Below, piece by piece: positions 1 through 6,275 of a stretch of DNA of 9,303 bases (the first letter of the stretch is position 1; every line of letters begins with the position of its first letter). This DNA comes from Christensenella sp. Its GTDB lineage: Bacteria > Bacillota > Clostridia > Christensenellales > Maliibacteriaceae. The notes beneath the pieces were generated by a model. It was not told the DNA's origin. It was given only the letters and a program-made list of their open reading frames with translations, and did not search any database. Position numbers and translations under genes: made by a program. Where the stretch lies: NCBI GenBank assembly GCA_019420085.1, contig JAHZHV010000154.1:1-9303 (forward strand). Reading direction: 5' to 3'.

Positions 1-1325
1 CCGTAAACAAGCTGCTTCTTGTAATCAGCTTTCCCATGATGCTGTCAATGCTGATTCAGGCTTTATACAATATTGTTGACAGCATCTACGTCTCGCAAAT
101 CAGCGAACATGCTTTGACTGCCGTATCACTGGCCTTCCCCATTCAAAACCTGATGATTTCTTTTGCTTCCGGTGCCGGGGTTGGTATCAATGCGCTTTTA
201 TCCCGCAGTCTTGGCGAGAAAAACCATGAACAGGCCAATCGTGCCGCAACAAATGGTATTCTCATTTCCATTGCAAGCATCCTGTTATTTATGCTTTTCG
301 GTTTCTTCGGTTCCCGCGCGTTTTTCGCTGCGCAAACAACACTGGAACCCATCATCGAGGCCGGCACACAGTACCTGACCATTTGCACAACGATGTGCTT
401 TGGTATCTTCGGCGAAATCGTCTTTGAGCGCTTGCTGCAGTCGACCGGAAAGACCTTCTATTCCATGCTGACACAAGGCGCCGGCGCCATCATCAACATC
501 ATTTTGGACCCCGTACTGATCTTCGGATATTGGGGGTTCCCGGCAATGGGTGTACGCGGCGCTGCCCTTGCGACCGTCATCGGACAGATTGTCGCCATGC
601 TTTTGGCGTTTCTGTTCAACATTTTCTTTAATCATGAAATCCGTCTGCATCCTAAAGATTTCAAGCCCTGCGGCAGAACCATTGGTTTGATTCTCAAAGT
701 CGGTATTCCATCCATCGCCATGATCTCAATCGGATCGATCATGAATTTCTGCATGAATCTGATTCTGTTGTCCTTCACAACAACGGCAGCAGCGGTCTTT
801 GGCGTTTATTTCAAACTGCAAAGCTTCGTCTTTATGCCGATTTTCGGCATGAACAACGGTATGGTCCCCATTATCGCCTACAACTACGGCGCGAAAAACA
901 GCAAGCGCATTATCGGTACCGTCAAACTTGCGATTATCTATGCAATCTGTTTCATGCTGCTGGGCTTTCTGGTCTTCCAGTTCTTCCCCGGCACGCTGCT
1001 CGGCTTCTTTGAGGCGTCGCAGCAGATGCTGGATATCGGCTGCATTGCGCTTCGCATCATCAGCATCAGCTTTATCTTCGCCGGTTTTTCCGTTGTGGCA
1101 GGTTCCGTCTTTCAGTCGCTGGGCAACGGCGTATACAGTCTGATTGTCTCGGTTGCACGTCAGCTGGTTGTTCTTCTGCCGCTTGCATATTTTCTTTCCA
1201 AGACTGGTTCGATCAACGCTGTGTGGTGGGCGTTCCCTCTGGCAGAACTTGTATCGTTTGCCATCTCGTTGTATTTCCTTCGCAATATTTACAACGCAAA
1301 GATCCGTCCGCTCACGCTGGCTTAA
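1..1325 (+). CDS. MATE family multidrug/Na+ efflux transporter, 5'-truncated by window edge
   Basis: This is an inner-membrane antiporter of the MATE superfamily, which exports cationic drugs or metabolites using a Na+ or H+ gradient. The frame is open from base 3, and the residues before the first ATG (base 36) read NKLLLVISFP, which fits the usual start of helix 1. The gene therefore begins outside the window and 36 is an internal Met. About 440 residues are visible out of a family norm near 450, so only a few are missing. Family marks are QALYNIVDSIYVSQI in helix 1, the GAGVGINALLSRSLGE segment after helix 2, repeated hydrophobic helices throughout, and a second half with FGMNNGMVPIIAYNYGA, the counterpart of the N-half motif. 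The overall look is MepA/NorM-like. The substrate cannot be told from sequence. A hairpin follows the stop directly. Confidence 0.93.
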   Translation, partial: VNKLLLVISFPMMLSMLIQALYNIVDSIYVSQISEHALTAVSLAFPIQNLMISFASGAGVGINALLSRSLGEKNHEQANRAATNGILISIASILLFMLFGFFGSRAFFAAQTTLEPIIEAGTQYLTICTTMCFGIFGEIVFERLLQSTGKTFYSMLTQGAGAIINIILDPVLIFGYWGFPAMGVRGAALATVIGQIVAMLLAFLFNIFFNHEIRLHPKDFKPCGRTIGLILKVGIPSIAMISIGSIMNFCMNLILLSFTTTAAAVFGVYFKLQSFVFMPIFGMNNGMVPIIAYNYGAKNSKRIIGTVKLAIIYAICFMLLGFLVFQFFPGTLLGFFEASQQMLDIGCIALRIISISFIFAGFSVVAGSVFQSLGNGVYSLIVSVARQLVVLLPLAYFLSKTGSINAVWWAFPLAELVSFAISLYFLRNIYNAKIRPLTLA

Positions 1326-1344
1326 AAAAGATTCCAGAGCAGAG

Positions 1345-1383
1345 TTCAAAAACCACCGTATCATGGATGCGGTGGTTTTTGAA
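1345..1383 (+). terminator. Rho-independent terminator of the MATE gene
   Basis: A perfect 14-bp stem (1345-1358 with 1370-1383) has an 11-base loop. Its core is CCACCG/CGGTGG, flanked by A and T runs, so the 3' arm carries TTTTT. It lies 20 bases after the MATE stop codon and before the mntP promoter, so it separates the two units. The flanking A/T tracts make it potentially bidirectional. Confidence 0.85.
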
Positions 1384-1403
1384 TATCCCTGTTTCCTGCT
1401 TCG

Positions 1404-1433
1404 TTGACTTCCATGGGATTGGTATGCTATGAT
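1404..1433 (+). promoter_or_regulatory. Promoter of mntP-cdsA (extended -10)
   Basis: TTGACT (1404-1409), an 18-base spacer and TATGAT (1428-1433) preceded by TG at 1425-1426 form a good sigma-A promoter with an extended -10. Transcription would start near 1440, leaving a leader of about 38 bases before the mntP ATG. No yybP-ykoY manganese riboswitch fold and no clear MntR box were recognised in this short leader. Confidence 0.65.
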
Positions 1434-1478
1434 TCCCTTGTTTTGACATTTGCACATCTCAAAGACAGGAGTCTTGCC

Positions 1479-2042
1479 ATGTCTGCATTCAAACTGTTTC
1501 TCATTGCCGTCGGCCTTTCCATGGACGCTTTTGGCGTATCGATCTGCAAGGGATTGGCCTCCCGCAAGCTGACGCTGAACAAGTGTCTCGTCGTAGGGCT
1601 TTGGTTCGGTGCGTTTCAGGCGCTGATGCCGCTGATCGGATATTTCCTTGGAACGCAGCTTGCACAATACATTCAGGCCGTTGACCATTGGATTGCATTT
1701 GCATTGCTGTTTTTTATCGGGGCAAATATGCTGCGCGAAGCATTCGGCAAACAGGATGAGCCGGTAAATGATGCCACCGATATGCAGACCATGCTTCTTC
1801 TTTCCATCGCCACAAGCATCGACGCACTGGCCGTCGGTGTGACATTTGCATTTTTGAATGTGCGTATTGTACCCGCCGTTGCGCTTATCGGCATTACAAC
1901 TTTCTGCATCAGCGCCATTGGCGTAAAAATCGGCAACCTGTGCGGTGCAAAGTACCAAAAGGCAGCGACCATTGCAGGCGGACTGATCTTAATCGGTATC
2001 GGTTTGAAAATTCTGTTGGAACATCTTGGTATTCTTTCGTAA
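1479..2042 (+). CDS. mntP: Manganese efflux pump MntP
   Basis: MntP (formerly YebN, DUF204) is a small inner-membrane exporter that removes excess Mn2+ from the cytoplasm. The 187-residue product matches the family length. It shows the two internal-repeat motifs with their acidic residues inside the membrane: GLSMDAFGVSICKG (D16) and SIATSIDALAVGVTFAF (D115). It also has FGAFQALMPLIGYFLG after helix 2 and a glycine-rich last helix (GGLILIGIGLKILLE). The open frame extends upstream to 1404, but that would start inside the -35 box. ATG 1479 has AGGAG at 1467-1471 with a 7-base spacer and gives the normal family N-terminus. It is followed after 16 bases by cdsA, so the two are probably co-transcribed. 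The MntP assignment is firm. Confidence 0.95.
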   Translation: MSAFKLFLIAVGLSMDAFGVSICKGLASRKLTLNKCLVVGLWFGAFQALMPLIGYFLGTQLAQYIQAVDHWIAFALLFFIGANMLREAFGKQDEPVNDATDMQTMLLLSIATSIDALAVGVTFAFLNVRIVPAVALIGITTFCISAIGVKIGNLCGAKYQKAATIAGGLILIGIGLKILLEHLGILS

Positions 2043-2058
2043 GCAGGAGGAACCGCTC

Positions 2059-2868
2059 GTGAAAAAGAGAATTCTTTCCGTATGCGTCATCTTAACCGTG
2101 ACCACCGTTTTTTTGCTGTTAGGGCGTTTGCCGCGTCTGCTTTTTGCCGTCGCATGCGCTGCTGTTTGCTGTCATGACATCTGCAAAGCGCTGCAATCTG
2201 CCGGTTATCACGTAACGCCGTGGATCGGCTGGCTATTTATTGCACTATATGCGCCGATGGTCTGGTTTGGCGCCCCTGTTGCGGTGATGCCGCTTGCCTT
2301 CCTTCTTATTTTTGCTGCGTTGTGTGTCAGTGTTGTGTCTGCGCGTTTTAAGCCGGGCGATATGCTTTTAAGCCTTGGTACATGTCTTTATCCATTGACG
2401 CCGGTTGCGTTTGTCACCTGCGTACTTTGCCTGCCTGCGCCATACTGGTACATTGTTCTTCTCACAGGCGCAGCATCAGCCGCCATCTGCGATACGTTCG
2501 CGCTGTTTGGCGGGATGCGTTTCGGCAAGCATCCGCTTGCCCCCCGCATCAGTCCGCATAAGACAATTGAGGGAGCCGTCTGCGGCCTGTTATCGTGTAT
2601 TCCAACCGGCATCATCCTGTATTTCGCCTTCATGGGCACAGGTGTTCAGATCCCCGTCTGGGGGTATATTCTCGTCAGCGCCGTCTCTTCCACCTTTGGC
2701 CAGATGGGAGACCTGATCGCCTCTTCGTTTAAACGGCAGGCCGGCTTGAAAGACTTTTCCAATCTAATCCCCGGTCATGGCGGCATGCTGGATCGGCTCG
2801 ACAGTCACATCTTCGCCATTCCGGCCGCATGGTTTCTATTCCTGCTTGCAGGATGGATCATTCCGTAA
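2059..2868 (+). CDS. cdsA: Phosphatidate cytidylyltransferase (CDP-diglyceride synthase)
   Basis: CdsA makes CDP-diacylglycerol from phosphatidic acid and CTP, the branch point for membrane phospholipids. The product has 269 residues and many membrane helices. The family signature is complete near residues 222-248: S-x-F-K-R, then KD, then PGHGG and DRLD. Upstream are CDTFALFGG (144-151) and the conserved APRISPHKTIEG (161-172). I chose GTG 2059 as start because AGGAGG (2045-2050) lies 8 bases before it and the product then begins MKKRILSV. An in-frame ATG at 2026 would overlap mntP and lacks a ribosome binding site. The gene lies 16 bases after mntP and shares its transcript. In many bacteria cdsA sits with uppS, dxr and rseP, and none of these is here, so this could be a relocated or second copy. 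Confidence 0.93.
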   Translation: MKKRILSVCVILTVTTVFLLLGRLPRLLFAVACAAVCCHDICKALQSAGYHVTPWIGWLFIALYAPMVWFGAPVAVMPLAFLLIFAALCVSVVSARFKPGDMLLSLGTCLYPLTPVAFVTCVLCLPAPYWYIVLLTGAASAAICDTFALFGGMRFGKHPLAPRISPHKTIEGAVCGLLSCIPTGIILYFAFMGTGVQIPVWGYILVSAVSSTFGQMGDLIASSFKRQAGLKDFSNLIPGHGGMLDRLDSHIFAIPAAWFLFLLAGWIIP

Positions 2869-2877
2869 TTGCGTCAA

Positions 2878-2916
2878 AAAAAACGGCAGATGCAATCGCA
2901 GCATCTGCCGTTTTTT
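2878..2916. terminator. Bidirectional terminator between cdsA and the alkD-like gene
   Basis: A perfect 16-bp stem (2878-2893 with 2901-2916) has a 7-base loop. The core is CGGCAGATGC/GCATCTGCCG, with A6 on one side and T6 on the other. It starts 9 bases after the cdsA stop and ends 8 bases before the end of the convergent - strand gene, so it can stop both transcripts. Confidence 0.92.
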
Positions 2917-2924
2917 GATTGCCG

Positions 2925-3626
2925 TTATCTGCATGCCGCGCGCCGGTCATGGCGCAGCAATCGAACCTGCTGCTTATACGAATCGTCAATGCGGTTGCTG
3001 TCGCAGATCTTTTGCACAGCAAAAAAGAACACATCATCTTCCTGCAAGTTTTGCAGCAATTGTATCACGCGATCCGGCTGCATCAGCGCAGCTTCCGCAA
3101 GCGCCCATGCCTTCCCCATCTGTGAATAATAGCCGTTACAGCGCGGCGCATCTTCCAGGAACGCAAAGCTCCATGCAAAATCCGATTTCAAAAAATGCGT
3201 CAGACATAAAACAAAGGCGGTGCGCTGCCGGAATTCTTCTTCTGATTGCACCAGCGCTTGCATCATTTCCCTGGTTTGCGCGCTTCGGCGGCTTGCCGTC
3301 CGATAGCTTTGGCAGAATGCATCGCAGACGCACCAGTTTTCAATTTCATCCATCCAGCGTGCAGCCTCCCGCTGCAATACACCGTCGTCACGAACGCGCG
3401 AAAACAAAAACGCACGAATCATCTGCTCTTCATGCGTTGTATCCGAACCGGCAAAATACGCTTCCCATTGCTTATTCGAAGCAATCATTGCCGCTTCGCG
3501 CCGCAGGACGGGTACGCGCACGCCGAGCAGCGGCTTACAGTTTGGTATCAAGCGCTGCATAAACGCCGCATAGGATTCGTCCTTTGCATGCAGCAGTCTT
3601 TCATACACCTGTCGATGCAGATCCAT
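2925..3626 (-). CDS. DNA alkylation repair protein (AlkD-like HEAT-repeat glycosylase)
   Basis: This family of HEAT-like-repeat DNA glycosylases removes alkylated bases (N3- and N7-alkylpurines in studied AlkD proteins) without flipping the base. The 233-residue product shows the family landmarks: GVRVPVLRREA (35-45), helical repeats, NWCVCDAFC (97-105), EFRQRTAFVLCLTHFL (131-146) and YYSQMGKAWALAEA (166-179). It ends with a conserved-looking ICDSNRIDD helix. W98 and D102 have the W-x3-D spacing of the catalytic pair of Bacillus cereus AlkD (W109/D113). R135 (or R133) and W174 are plausible counterparts of R148 and W187 by spacing. ATG 3626 has a strong GGGAGGTGA 4 bases upstream. The gene is monocistronic, between two terminators. 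Family membership is firm; the exact substrate is inferred. Confidence 0.88.
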   Translation of the reverse strand: MDLHRQVYERLLHAKDESYAAFMQRLIPNCKPLLGVRVPVLRREAAMIASNKQWEAYFAGSDTTHEEQMIRAFLFSRVRDDGVLQREAARWMDEIENWCVCDAFCQSYRTASRRSAQTREMMQALVQSEEEFRQRTAFVLCLTHFLKSDFAWSFAFLEDAPRCNGYYSQMGKAWALAEAALMQPDRVIQLLQNLQEDDVFFFAVQKICDSNRIDDSYKQQVRLLRHDRRAACR

Positions 3627-3645
3627 CCGCTCACCTCCCGTGCAA

Positions 3646-3654
3646 AGTATAGCA
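3646..3654 (-). promoter_or_regulatory. Extended -10 promoter of the alkD-like gene
   Basis: On the - strand TGCTATACT (TATACT at 3651-3646) sits immediately after the T-run of the preceding terminator. No good -35 is seen at the usual distance, as expected for an extended -10. Transcription would start near 3640, at the edge of the ribosome binding site, giving a leader of only about 13 bases. Confidence 0.5.
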
Positions 3655-3700
3655 AAAAAAAGACGGCCGCGCCATCGATTGCACGCAAGCCGTCTTTTTT
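3654..3700 (-). terminator. Rho-independent terminator of the 51-residue gene
   Basis: A 12-bp stem (3656-3667 with 3689-3700) has GACGGC/GCCGTC as its core and a 21-base loop. Read on the - strand it ends in a run of eight T (3661-3654). It lies 26 bases after the stop codon of the small gene and upstream of alkD on the same strand. Confidence 0.85.
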
Positions 3701-3726
3701 GGAAAAAACCTGCACGGGGATTCGGA

Positions 3727-3882
3727 TCAGATCAGGTTTTCAATACCCGACTTGGCCTTTTTCATCATCCTGCGGCCACAGCGCACCATCCGTCCGCGAA
3801 TGATCGGATCCGCCATCGGAAGCGCCGTCATCGCCGCCGTCATGCCAAGCAATACACCGCACGCAAATGCTTTACAGCTCAT
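3727..3882 (-). CDS. Small membrane protein, 51 residues, unknown function
   Basis: I do not recognise this gene by name. The product starts MSCKAFACGVLLGM, has one likely membrane helix at about residues 4-23 (GVLLGMTAAMTALPM), then DP, and a strongly basic tail (RGRMVRCGRRMMKKAK) ending SGIENLI. Cysteines occur at 3, 8 and 35. This helix-plus-basic-tail layout resembles YtxH-like small proteins of Bacillota, but that is only a likeness. ATG 3882 has AGGAG at 3897-3893, 10 bases upstream. The frame stays open to 4107, but that extension crosses the isc terminator and the end of iscU, so it is rejected. An ATG at 3912 has only a weak AAGGGA upstream. Its own ribosome binding site and terminator support a real gene. 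Confidence 0.7.
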   Translation of the reverse strand: MSCKAFACGVLLGMTAAMTALPMADPIIRGRMVRCGRRMMKKAKSGIENLI

Positions 3883-3974
3883 GGTCTTATCACTCCTTCC
3901 CATCGGTTTCATTTCTATGATTCCCTTTTTAGAAGCGGTGATTCGCGTCATTTCTTTCCATTTTTCCCAAATAA

Positions 3975-4025
3975 AACAAAATTGCGAACGCAAAAAATGC
4001 ACAATGGTACACGTTTTGCGTCCGC
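3975..4025 (-). terminator. Rho-independent terminator of the isc operon
   Basis: A 12-position stem (3984-3995 with 4014-4025, one A·C mismatch) is built from GCG and CGCAAAA against TTTTGCG and CGC, with an 18-base loop. Read on the - strand it is followed by AATTTTGTTTTATTT. It starts 17 bases after the iscU stop, so it should close the iscR-iscS-iscU transcript before the small gene. Confidence 0.75.
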
Positions 4026-4042
4026 AGATTCTCTTTACAGCG

Positions 4043-4438
4043 TTACTCCGTCTTTTCCCTGTCGCGTTCCTGTTTTCTGCGCTGATAGTCGTTAATTGCC
4101 GCCTCAACCGCTTCCTGCGCCAATACGGAGCAATGAATTTTTACCGGCGGCAGTCCGTCCAGCGCCTCTACAACGGCGGCATTTGTCAGCTGCATCGCTT
4201 CATGAATGCTCTTTCCCTTGATCAGTTCCGTTGCCATACTGCTGGTGGCAATTGCCGCACCGCAGCCAAACGTCTGAAAGGAGACGTCGCTGATGTTTTC
4301 ATTCTCATCAACTTTGATATACATTCTCATGATATCTCCGCATTTGGGATTTCCAACCTGACCCACGCCATCCGGATTTTCCATCTGGCCTACATTGCGC
4401 GGATGCATGAAATGATCCATCACCTTATCGTTATACAT
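4043..4438 (-). CDS. iscU: Fe-S cluster scaffold protein IscU/NifU-like
   Basis: IscU is the cytosolic scaffold on which Fe-S clusters are built with sulfur from IscS before transfer to client proteins. The 131-residue product carries the three cluster cysteines: C33 in GNPKCGD, C59 in TFGCGAA and C103 in LPPVKIHCSVLAQEA. It also has D35 and H102, which match E. coli IscU D39 and H105. It begins MYNDKVMDHFMHPRNVG, a standard family start. The last 12 residues (RRKQERDREKTE) are a charged tail. ATG 4438 has GGAGGA 8 bases upstream. The gap after iscS is 21 bases, so it is the last gene of the operon. No iscA, hscBA or ferredoxin gene follows, as is common in Bacillota. Confidence 0.96.
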   Translation of the reverse strand: MYNDKVMDHFMHPRNVGQMENPDGVGQVGNPKCGDIMRMYIKVDENENISDVSFQTFGCGAAIATSSMATELIKGKSIHEAMQLTNAAVVEALDGLPPVKIHCSVLAQEAVEAAINDYQRRKQERDREKTE

Positions 4439-4459
4439 ATCGCATATCCTCCGTTCGTT

Positions 4460-5623
4460 TTATTCGTGGAACAAGGGAGACATCTTGCGCAGGCGATCAA
4501 CGGTTTGCGCAAGCACGCTGACAACCGTATCGACTTCTTCCTGCGTATTGTGGATACCAAGAGAGAACCGCAGCGAACCATGCGCCGTCTCATGCGGCAG
4601 GCCAATGGCAAGCAGCACGTGGGACGGATCCAGAGAACCTGACGTACAGGCGGACCCGCTGGAAGCGCAGATTCCGTTTTGATCCAGCAGGATCAGCATG
4701 GACTCACCCTCAATGTAGGAGATGCTTACGTTAACATTCCCAGGCAGGCGCTTGGTCGGATGACCGTTTAACTTTACCTGCGGAATCTGCTGCATGATCT
4801 TTGCAATCATATCGTCACGCAGCTGCGTCAAATACGCGGCATTTTTTTCAAGATTCTTCGTCGCCAACGCAATTGCCGCGCCAAGTCCGACGATGCCGGG
4901 AATATTCTCCGTGCCGGCACGTTTTCCACGCTCCTGTGCACCGCCCTCGATCAGATTTTCAATCACGACGCCTTTTTTCACATACATGGCGCCTACGCCC
5001 TTGGGACCGTAGAATTTATGTGCGGACAGCGAGAGCATGTCCACATCAAGCGCCTTGACATCGATCGGCACCGCGCCGATTGCCTGCACCGCATCCGTGT
5101 GGAACAGCGCGCCATGACGATGCGCCACCGCTGCAAGCTCCGCAATCGGTTCAATTGTCCCGATCTCGTTGTTTGCAAACATAATCGATACAAGCGCCGT
5201 ATCCTCGCCGATCACATCCTCCAGCTGCTGCGGTGAAACCATGCCGTCGGAATCCACAGGAAGGTAAATCACCTCATATCCGTGTTTTTGCAGCCATGCG
5301 CCCGTGTGCAGCACCGCATGATGCTCAATTGCCGTCGTAATCAGTTTTTTGCCTTTGTTGCAGTCGCGCAGCATGGTGCCCTTAATCGCCCAGTTGTCCC
5401 CTTCGCTGCCGCCGCTTGTAAAGTAAATCTCATCCGCCTGTGCGCCAAGTGCCTGCGCAACCTGGTTGCGCGCACAATCCAGCGCTGCACGGTTGTCCCG
5501 TCCTACGTGATGAATGCTGGAGGGATTCCCGAAATGCTCCGTGAAATATGGTAGCATTGCATCCAGAACCTCCGGTGCAACGGGCGTCGTTCCCGCATGA
5601 TCCATATAAATCGTCTTTGCCAT
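4460..5623 (-). CDS. iscS: Cysteine desulfurase IscS/NifS
   Basis: IscS is a PLP enzyme that turns cysteine into alanine and holds the sulfur as a persulfide for IscU and other acceptors such as tRNA thiolation enzymes. The product has 387 residues. Seen motifs are YMDHAGTTPV at the N-terminus, FTSGGSEGDNWAIKG (68-82), EHHAV (H101, ring stacking), HTDAVQ (D177, Q180), SAHKFYGPKG with PLP lysine K203, RAGTEN (235-240) and the flexible loop SSGSACTSGSLDPSH with catalytic C326. ATG 5623 has AGGAG 10 bases upstream. The frame opens slightly earlier (TTG 5644), but that overlaps the iscR stop and has no support. It lies 17 bases after iscR and 21 before iscU, in one operon. Confidence 0.97.
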   Translation of the reverse strand: MAKTIYMDHAGTTPVAPEVLDAMLPYFTEHFGNPSSIHHVGRDNRAALDCARNQVAQALGAQADEIYFTSGGSEGDNWAIKGTMLRDCNKGKKLITTAIEHHAVLHTGAWLQKHGYEVIYLPVDSDGMVSPQQLEDVIGEDTALVSIMFANNEIGTIEPIAELAAVAHRHGALFHTDAVQAIGAVPIDVKALDVDMLSLSAHKFYGPKGVGAMYVKKGVVIENLIEGGAQERGKRAGTENIPGIVGLGAAIALATKNLEKNAAYLTQLRDDMIAKIMQQIPQVKLNGHPTKRLPGNVNVSISYIEGESMLILLDQNGICASSGSACTSGSLDPSHVLLAIGLPHETAHGSLRFSLGIHNTQEEVDTVVSVLAQTVDRLRKMSPLFHE

Positions 5624-5640
5624 GGTGTTTTTTCTCCTGC

Positions 5641-6072
5641 TCAATTTTCTCCGCGCAAAAGGCGGTCATAATCATCCAGCATGTCCCGCAGGGAAATGCT
5701 GTCCATCACTTTATCAATACCGTCTCTCATTCTTTCCCAGACAATGCGCGACGTACAGATTCCGCGCATCGCACACTCGCTGTCGGTATCGCTCATGCAT
5801 GCGGTCGGTGCAAAGTCGCCCTCCAGCGGCCGCAGAATATCGCCCACCGAAATTTCATTCGGAGAACGGGCCAGCATATATCCACCCTGCGCACCGCGCA
5901 CACCGGTCACCAGCGCCGCCTTTTTTAAAGGGGGCATCAGCTGCTCCAAATACGCTTCCGGGATATTCTCTGCCTCCGCAATTGCATTCAGCGGAACCGG
6001 CCCTTCGCCATAACGCAGCGCCAGACGGAACATCGCCCGCAATCCATAGCGCCCGCGCGTAGACAATTTCAT
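5641..6072 (-). CDS. iscR: Rrf2-family Fe-S-sensing regulator IscR
   Basis: IscR is a winged-helix DNA-binding repressor that senses Fe-S status by holding a cluster and usually shuts off its own operon when clusters are plentiful. The 143-residue product begins MKLSTRGRYGLRAMF, the Rrf2 hallmark. The recognition region is IAEAENIPEAYLEQLMPPLKK (31-51), followed by the wing VRGAQGGYMLAR (58-69). Three cysteines, C92, C100 and C106, match the [2Fe-2S] ligands of E. coli IscR (C92, C98, C104) with slightly wider first spacing. ATG 6072 has GGAGGTG 5 bases upstream. It is first in iscR-iscS-iscU and lies below a promoter with an IscR-type palindrome. A CymR-like role is possible, but the cysteines and operon favour IscR. 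Confidence 0.93.
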   Translation of the reverse strand: MKLSTRGRYGLRAMFRLALRYGEGPVPLNAIAEAENIPEAYLEQLMPPLKKAALVTGVRGAQGGYMLARSPNEISVGDILRPLEGDFAPTACMSDTDSECAMRGICTSRIVWERMRDGIDKVMDSISLRDMLDDYDRLLRGEN

Positions 6073-6089
6073 ACAAGCACCTCCGCCTT

Positions 6090-6114
6090 TATTCCGACGA
6101 ATTTCATCGGTTTT
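6090..6114. promoter_or_regulatory. Putative IscR operator (type 1-like palindrome)
   Basis: The 17-base core CCGACGAATTTCATCGG (6094-6110) is a palindrome about T6102 with one mismatched pair. CCGAC and TCGG with an AT-rich centre sit at the spacing of the E. coli type 1 IscR box. It lies just past the predicted iscR start point (about 6116) and before its ribosome binding site, where bound IscR would block transcription. The match was made by eye. Confidence 0.6.
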
Positions 6115-6122
6115 ACGATTTC

Positions 6123-6151
6123 ATAGTAAAACACTCGGAATAATTTGTCAA
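6123..6151 (-). promoter_or_regulatory. Promoter of iscR-iscS-iscU
   Basis: On the - strand TTGACA (6151-6146), a 17-base spacer and TACTAT (6128-6123) form a near-consensus promoter. The start point would be near 6116, about 44 bases before the iscR ATG. The spacer holds ATTCCGAG (6141-6134), a possible half-site like that in the downstream palindrome. Confidence 0.7.
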
Positions 6152-6173
6152 ATGTTTTTTCGCTTTTTATCAT
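6145..6173 (+). promoter_or_regulatory. Candidate promoter of the substrate-binding-protein gene
   Basis: On the + strand TTGTCA (6145-6150), a 17-base spacer and TATCAT (6168-6173) form a plausible promoter whose -35 overlaps the iscR -35. The leader would be about 95 bases. A second candidate nearer the gene is TTGCGT (6216-6221), 17 bases and TATTTT (6239-6244) with an extended TG. I cannot tell which is used. Confidence 0.45.
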
Positions 6174-6275
6174 CGAACAGAACCATTTTTTGCGCGTCCC
6201 GGGCAACGCACGCATTTGCGTCTGAGGCCTGTTTGTGCTATTTTTAATCTGTATGCAAATCCCGGAGGATCTTCC

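Noticed and set aside
726..1958. 410-residue open frame on the - strand over the MATE gene, its terminator and mntP
   Set aside because: It is antisense to two clear genes, crosses a terminator and a promoter, has a hydrophilic Cys/His/Gln/Arg-rich composition without a domain, and is best seen as a codon-bias shadow.
2777..3803. Two overlapping + strand frames (2777-3562 and 3246-3803) opposite alkD
   Set aside because: They run through terminators and the antisense of a recognisable AlkD-like gene, and their translations are Arg/Ser/Pro-rich without motifs.
3883..4107. N-terminal extension of the small membrane protein to 126 residues
   Set aside because: The extension would translate through the isc terminator hairpin and overlap the iscU 3' end, and the ribosome binding site is before the internal ATG at 3882.
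3752..4642. 296-residue + strand frame across the small gene, isc terminator and iscU/iscS ends
   Set aside because: It spans two opposite-strand genes and a hairpin terminator and has no domain likeness.
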